A DNA stretch of 64,000 bases from Lineus longissimus (lineage: Eukaryota > Nemertea > Pilidiophora > Heteronemertea > Lineidae), in the NCBI RefSeq assembly GCF_910592395.1, contig NC_088313.1, forward strand, positions 9,302,501 through 9,366,500, in the 5' to 3' direction. The notes beneath the pieces are model-generated. The model had not been told where the DNA came from, made no database searches, and worked only from the letters and a program-made list of their open reading frames with translations. The position numbers were made by a program, and so were the translations under genes. This document shows, piece after piece, positions 60,957 to 64,000 of this stretch (positions within the stretch are counted from its first letter, which is position 1; each line of letters opens with the position of its first letter).

Positions 60957-61076
60957 AAGTCTACAACACGTGGTATTCCGAGGCGGTCACCCATCCACGT
61001 ACTAACCACGCTCGACGTTGCTTAACTTCGGTGATCGGACGAGAACCGGTGTTTTCAACGTGATATGGTCGTAGAC
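60957..61076 (-). rRNA. 5S: 5S rRNA, copy 34
   Basis: 120 nt and intact in the unit with the clipped U5. Confidence 0.97.
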
Positions 61077-61935
61077 ATGAGAGTCAGACTTGTTTGGCTA
61101 CTTATAACAGTAGGCCAGTGAGGTAAGTATATTTTCGACAGTATACCTGTGACAGTATACTATCAAACCGTTTTAACAGTAGTGGGCCTTCTGTAGCACT
61201 GGTTACCAATTGGGAGTCTCGGAATCGTGCAGTTTTCAAGCCAACCGACATTCTGGATCATGGTCAGTAGTGACATCTGTGTATTTGCTTTGCAACTAAA
61301 CATCTCGAGCTAACTGTGAACGTTTAATTTACACCGGAGTCATGGCTGAACTCGGTGAAATAAGTTTTTCGCTATATGGCCTAGAATTGTGACGATCATA
61401 GTTGACACTCGCACAACTACGCCCAATCTCGCGTGGCAGATGGAAGGTATGTTACATATTGAGGCCAAACTGGGGATTGAGACGCGCTTCACATGGCACA
61501 GATTCTAAGCTCATAAAATCGCCAAAGATCCCCCTACACATGGGAACTAAGATCAGGGCGTCAAAGTAAATAGTATTTGGAACCGGTTGGACCCATATAT
61601 GAACATGGAAACGCCCTGCGTCTTAAGAACTAAATTTCTCTGGGGGGACAAAACGGACCCTGTCCCCACTGTGTAGTGCCACCTATGCGACTTGATTGTC
61701 CTTGTCAGACCTGGTGGAATTATTGTGACATTTGTTCCCCGCTCTTCCCTAGAGACTATTGTTCGAGAGACCATACACCTGAAATGCGAGGTCTGAGACA
61801 ATTGTGCTTGGTGCGCGGTTGGTGCCGATCGTCTTGGTTGCTCGCGTGTGTGCGCGTGTGTCAGGGGGTGGGGGCTATTACTAGTGTATCACTTTCAAGT
61901 ATGAGATTGGGTGGATCGGTCTTTCTTTGGTATTA

Positions 61936-62058
61936 ACTACCCTGCCGTTGGCAGGGCTATAAAAAATGTCTATAGACTCATTAGAGTGTTCCTCTCCACG
62001 GAAATCTTTAGTAAAAGGCGAAAGATTTATGCGTGGGATTGAAGAGAAACCAGAGTGA
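61936..62058 (-). ncRNA. U5: U5 snRNA, copy 34
   Basis: Full-length. Confidence 0.95.
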
Positions 62059-62482
62059 CGTTGTCTCGCCCGAGTTGGATAGAGTTTGCCGAGTTCTTCA
62101 CCATGTGTTTGGTTTTGGATATAATTGGATGCCTAGTCGTTCTTGAGTCTGTAGACAAAACAAAGATGTTGCAAGCAGAAAACAATTAATGACCAACAAT
62201 TGACACTATTGCCAAAAATGTTATGATGTTACGTCTTTAAATTTTTAATGATCTGATCAGCATATTATTCAGCTCGTTGTCAGTTATCGCCTCATGTTCG
62301 GCTCGCATCCGTGTAGGCCATGCCAATTACGGAGTCTCGAGTAAAAGTCAGACGGCAAAATATGAAAAAAAGAACACGCTAACGTTATCTTTCTTTGACC
62401 TTTGACCTTTGGCCAGTTCTATAGCCGTCCCGCCGTGTAGTGATACTGGAAGAATAATGACAAAAATTACGAAAAAACCCAA

Positions 62483-62602
62483 AAGTCTACAACACGTGGT
62501 ATTCCGAGGCGGTCACCCATCCACGTACTAACCACGCTCGACGTTGCTTAACTTCGGTGATCGGACGAGAACCGGTGTTTTCAACGTGATATGGTCGTAG
62601 AC
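62483..62602 (-). rRNA. 5S: 5S rRNA, copy 35
   Basis: 120 nt; last 5S gene in the window. The spacer past its 3' end has GACGGCAAAATATG, shared with the final unit. Confidence 0.97.
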
Positions 62603-63461
62603 ATGAGAGTCAGACTTGTTGGGCTACTTATAACAGTAGGCCAGTGAGGTAAGTATATTTTCGACAGTATACCTGTGACAGTATACTATCAAACCGTTTT
62701 AACAGTAGTGGGCCTTCTGTAGCACTGGTTACCAATTGGGAGTCTCGGAATCGTGCAGTTTTCAAGCCAACCGACATTCTGGATCATGGTCAGTAGTGAC
62801 ATCTGTGTATTTGCTTTGCAACTAACCATCTCGAGCTAACTGTGAACGTTTAATTTACACCGGAGTCATGGCTGAACTCGGTGAAATAAGTTTTTCGCTA
62901 TATGGCCTAGAATTGTGACGATCATAGTTGACACTCGCACAACTACGCCCAATCTCGCGTGGCAGATGGAAGGTATGTTACATATTGAGGCCAAACTGGG
63001 GATTGAGACGCGCTTCACATGGCACAGATTCTAAGCTCATAAAATCGCCAAAGATCCCCCTACACATGGGAACTAAGATCAGGGCGTCAAAGTAAATAGT
63101 ATTTGGAACCGGTTGGACCCATATATGAACATGGAAACGCCCTGCGTCTTAAGAACTAAATTTCTCTGGGGGGACAAAACGGACCCTGTCCCCACTGTGT
63201 AGTGCCACCTATGCGACTTGATTGTCCTTGTCAGACCTGGTGGAATTATTGTGACATTTGTTCCCCGCTCTTCCCTAGAGACTATTGTTCGAGAGACCAT
63301 ACACCTGAAATGCGAGGTCTGAGACAATTGTGCTTGGTGCGCGGTTGGTGCCGATCGTCTTGGTTGCTCGCGTGTGTGCGCGTGTGTCAGGGGGTGGGGG
63401 CTATTACTAGTGTATCACTTTCAAGTATGAGATTGGGTGGATCGGTCTTTCTTTGGTATTA

Positions 63462-63584
63462 ACTACCCTGCCGTTGGCAGGGCTATAAAAAATGTCTATA
63501 GACTCATTAGAGTGTTCCTCTCCACGGAAATCTTTAGTAAAAGGCGAAAGATTTATGCGTGGGATTGAAGAGAAACCAGAGTGA
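63462..63584 (-). ncRNA. U5: U5 snRNA, copy 35
   Basis: Full-length; the 5S gene of this unit would begin just past the window end (about 64009). Confidence 0.95.
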
Positions 63585-64000
63585 CGTTGTCTCGCCCGAG
63601 TTGGATAGAGTTTGCCGAGTTCTTCACCATGTGTTTGGTTTTGGATATAATTGGATGCCTAGTCGTTCTTGAGTCTGTAGACAAAACAAAGATGTTGCAA
63701 GCAGAAAACAATTAATGACCAACAATTGACACTATTGCCAAAAATGTTATGATGTTACGTCTTTAAATTTTTAATGATCTGATCAGCATATTATTCAGCT
63801 CGTTGTCAGTTATCGCCTCATGTTCGGCTCGCATCCGTGTAGGCCATGCCAATTACGGAGTCTCGAGTAAAAGTCAGACGGCAAAATATGAAAAAAAGAA
63901 CACGCTAACGTTATCTTTCTTTGACCTTTGACCTTTGGCCAGTTCTATAGCCGTCCCGCCGTGTAGTGATACTGGAAGAATAATGACAAAAATTACGAAA

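Larger units (their letters stand above)
1..64000. repeat. Tandem 5S rDNA-U5 snDNA array, ~1,526-bp unit
   Basis: A fixed anchor (a TCAGGGCG string 383 bp before the low-coordinate end of U5) recurs at 11, 1537, 3942, 5468, 6995, 8503, 9304, 11808, 13555, 15081, 17548, 20015 and then mostly every 1525-1528 bp to 63079. Full units read, along the plus strand: spacer, U5 (minus), ~412-bp spacer, 5S (minus), ~860-bp spacer. Exceptions to the spacing are the insertions, deletions and duplications listed separately. Copies differ by only a few substitutions per unit, which is the expected signature of concerted evolution through unequal exchange or conversion. The transposon at 38148-43326 and two smaller inserts interrupt it. 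Confidence 0.98.

Noticed and set aside
1-64000. CRISPR array
   Set aside because: The repeats are ~1.5 kb long with RNA genes inside, without short repeat-spacer alternation, and the genes are eukaryotic.

Overview
The window is a eukaryotic (animal) tandem array, not a bacterial locus. About 92% of it is repeats of one ~1,526-bp unit. Each complete unit carries two small RNA genes on the minus strand: a 120-nt 5S rRNA gene and a ~123-nt U5 snRNA gene. U5 is recognised by its loop I (GCCUUUUACUA), an Sm site (AUUUUUUAU), a 3' terminal hairpin and an snRNA-type 3' box (AAAGAAAGA). 5S is recognised by its terminal stem, the internal promoter region and a T-run terminator. I count 35 full-length 5S copies, 3 damaged copies and one 28-nt fragment. 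I count 35 full-length U5 copies, one 3'-truncated copy and two 17-nt stubs. The last unit runs off the window before its 5S gene. Copy coordinates were fixed by anchoring each unit and checking gene ends; I did not align every base of every copy. The 5S sequence, the introns in the transposon gene and the nested repeats suggest a marine invertebrate, but I cannot name the phylum.

Layout. 1-13.5 kb is the irregular part. It has a unit with an 866-bp insertion (1873-2738), a unit whose 5S gene has an internal deletion (7925-8026), an ~801-bp unit that has lost U5 and the 5S 3' end (8503-9303), a unit whose 5S gene is split by a 973-bp insertion at TTAA (10303-11275), and a unit with a 221-bp internal duplication. 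From 15.1 to 20.0 kb, a 2,467-bp block (one full unit plus one unit lacking U5) occurs twice. From 20.0 to 38.1 kb, unit subtypes alternate (A,B,A,C,A,B,A,B,A,B,A,C), giving a ~3,051-bp higher-order dimer. From 43.3 to 64.0 kb the array resumes with mostly C-like units, another dimer pattern near 54-60 kb and one unit with a 266-bp deletion that clips U5.

The main non-array insert is a 5,179-bp cut-and-paste DNA transposon (38148-43326) with ~35-bp terminal inverted repeats and a 4-bp ATAT (or TA) target duplication, sitting in the spacer of a C-type unit. Its gene reads as four exons and encodes an acidic N-terminal region followed by a domain with a D-N-C-S-G-Q-N-K-N motif, typical of a family of eukaryotic transposase-like proteins (DUF7869-like, by recall). 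It has a premature in-frame TGA near the end of exon 1 and a GC-AG last intron. Intron 1 holds a nested ~1.35-kb non-autonomous element made of ~302-bp tandem repeats, a (CGA)n microsatellite and 10-bp inverted ends.

The two RNA genes of a unit point the same way and serve translation (5S, Pol III) and splicing (U5, Pol II by family knowledge). The spacers show no convincing protein gene. The small open frames that recur once per unit are by-products of repeat identity.
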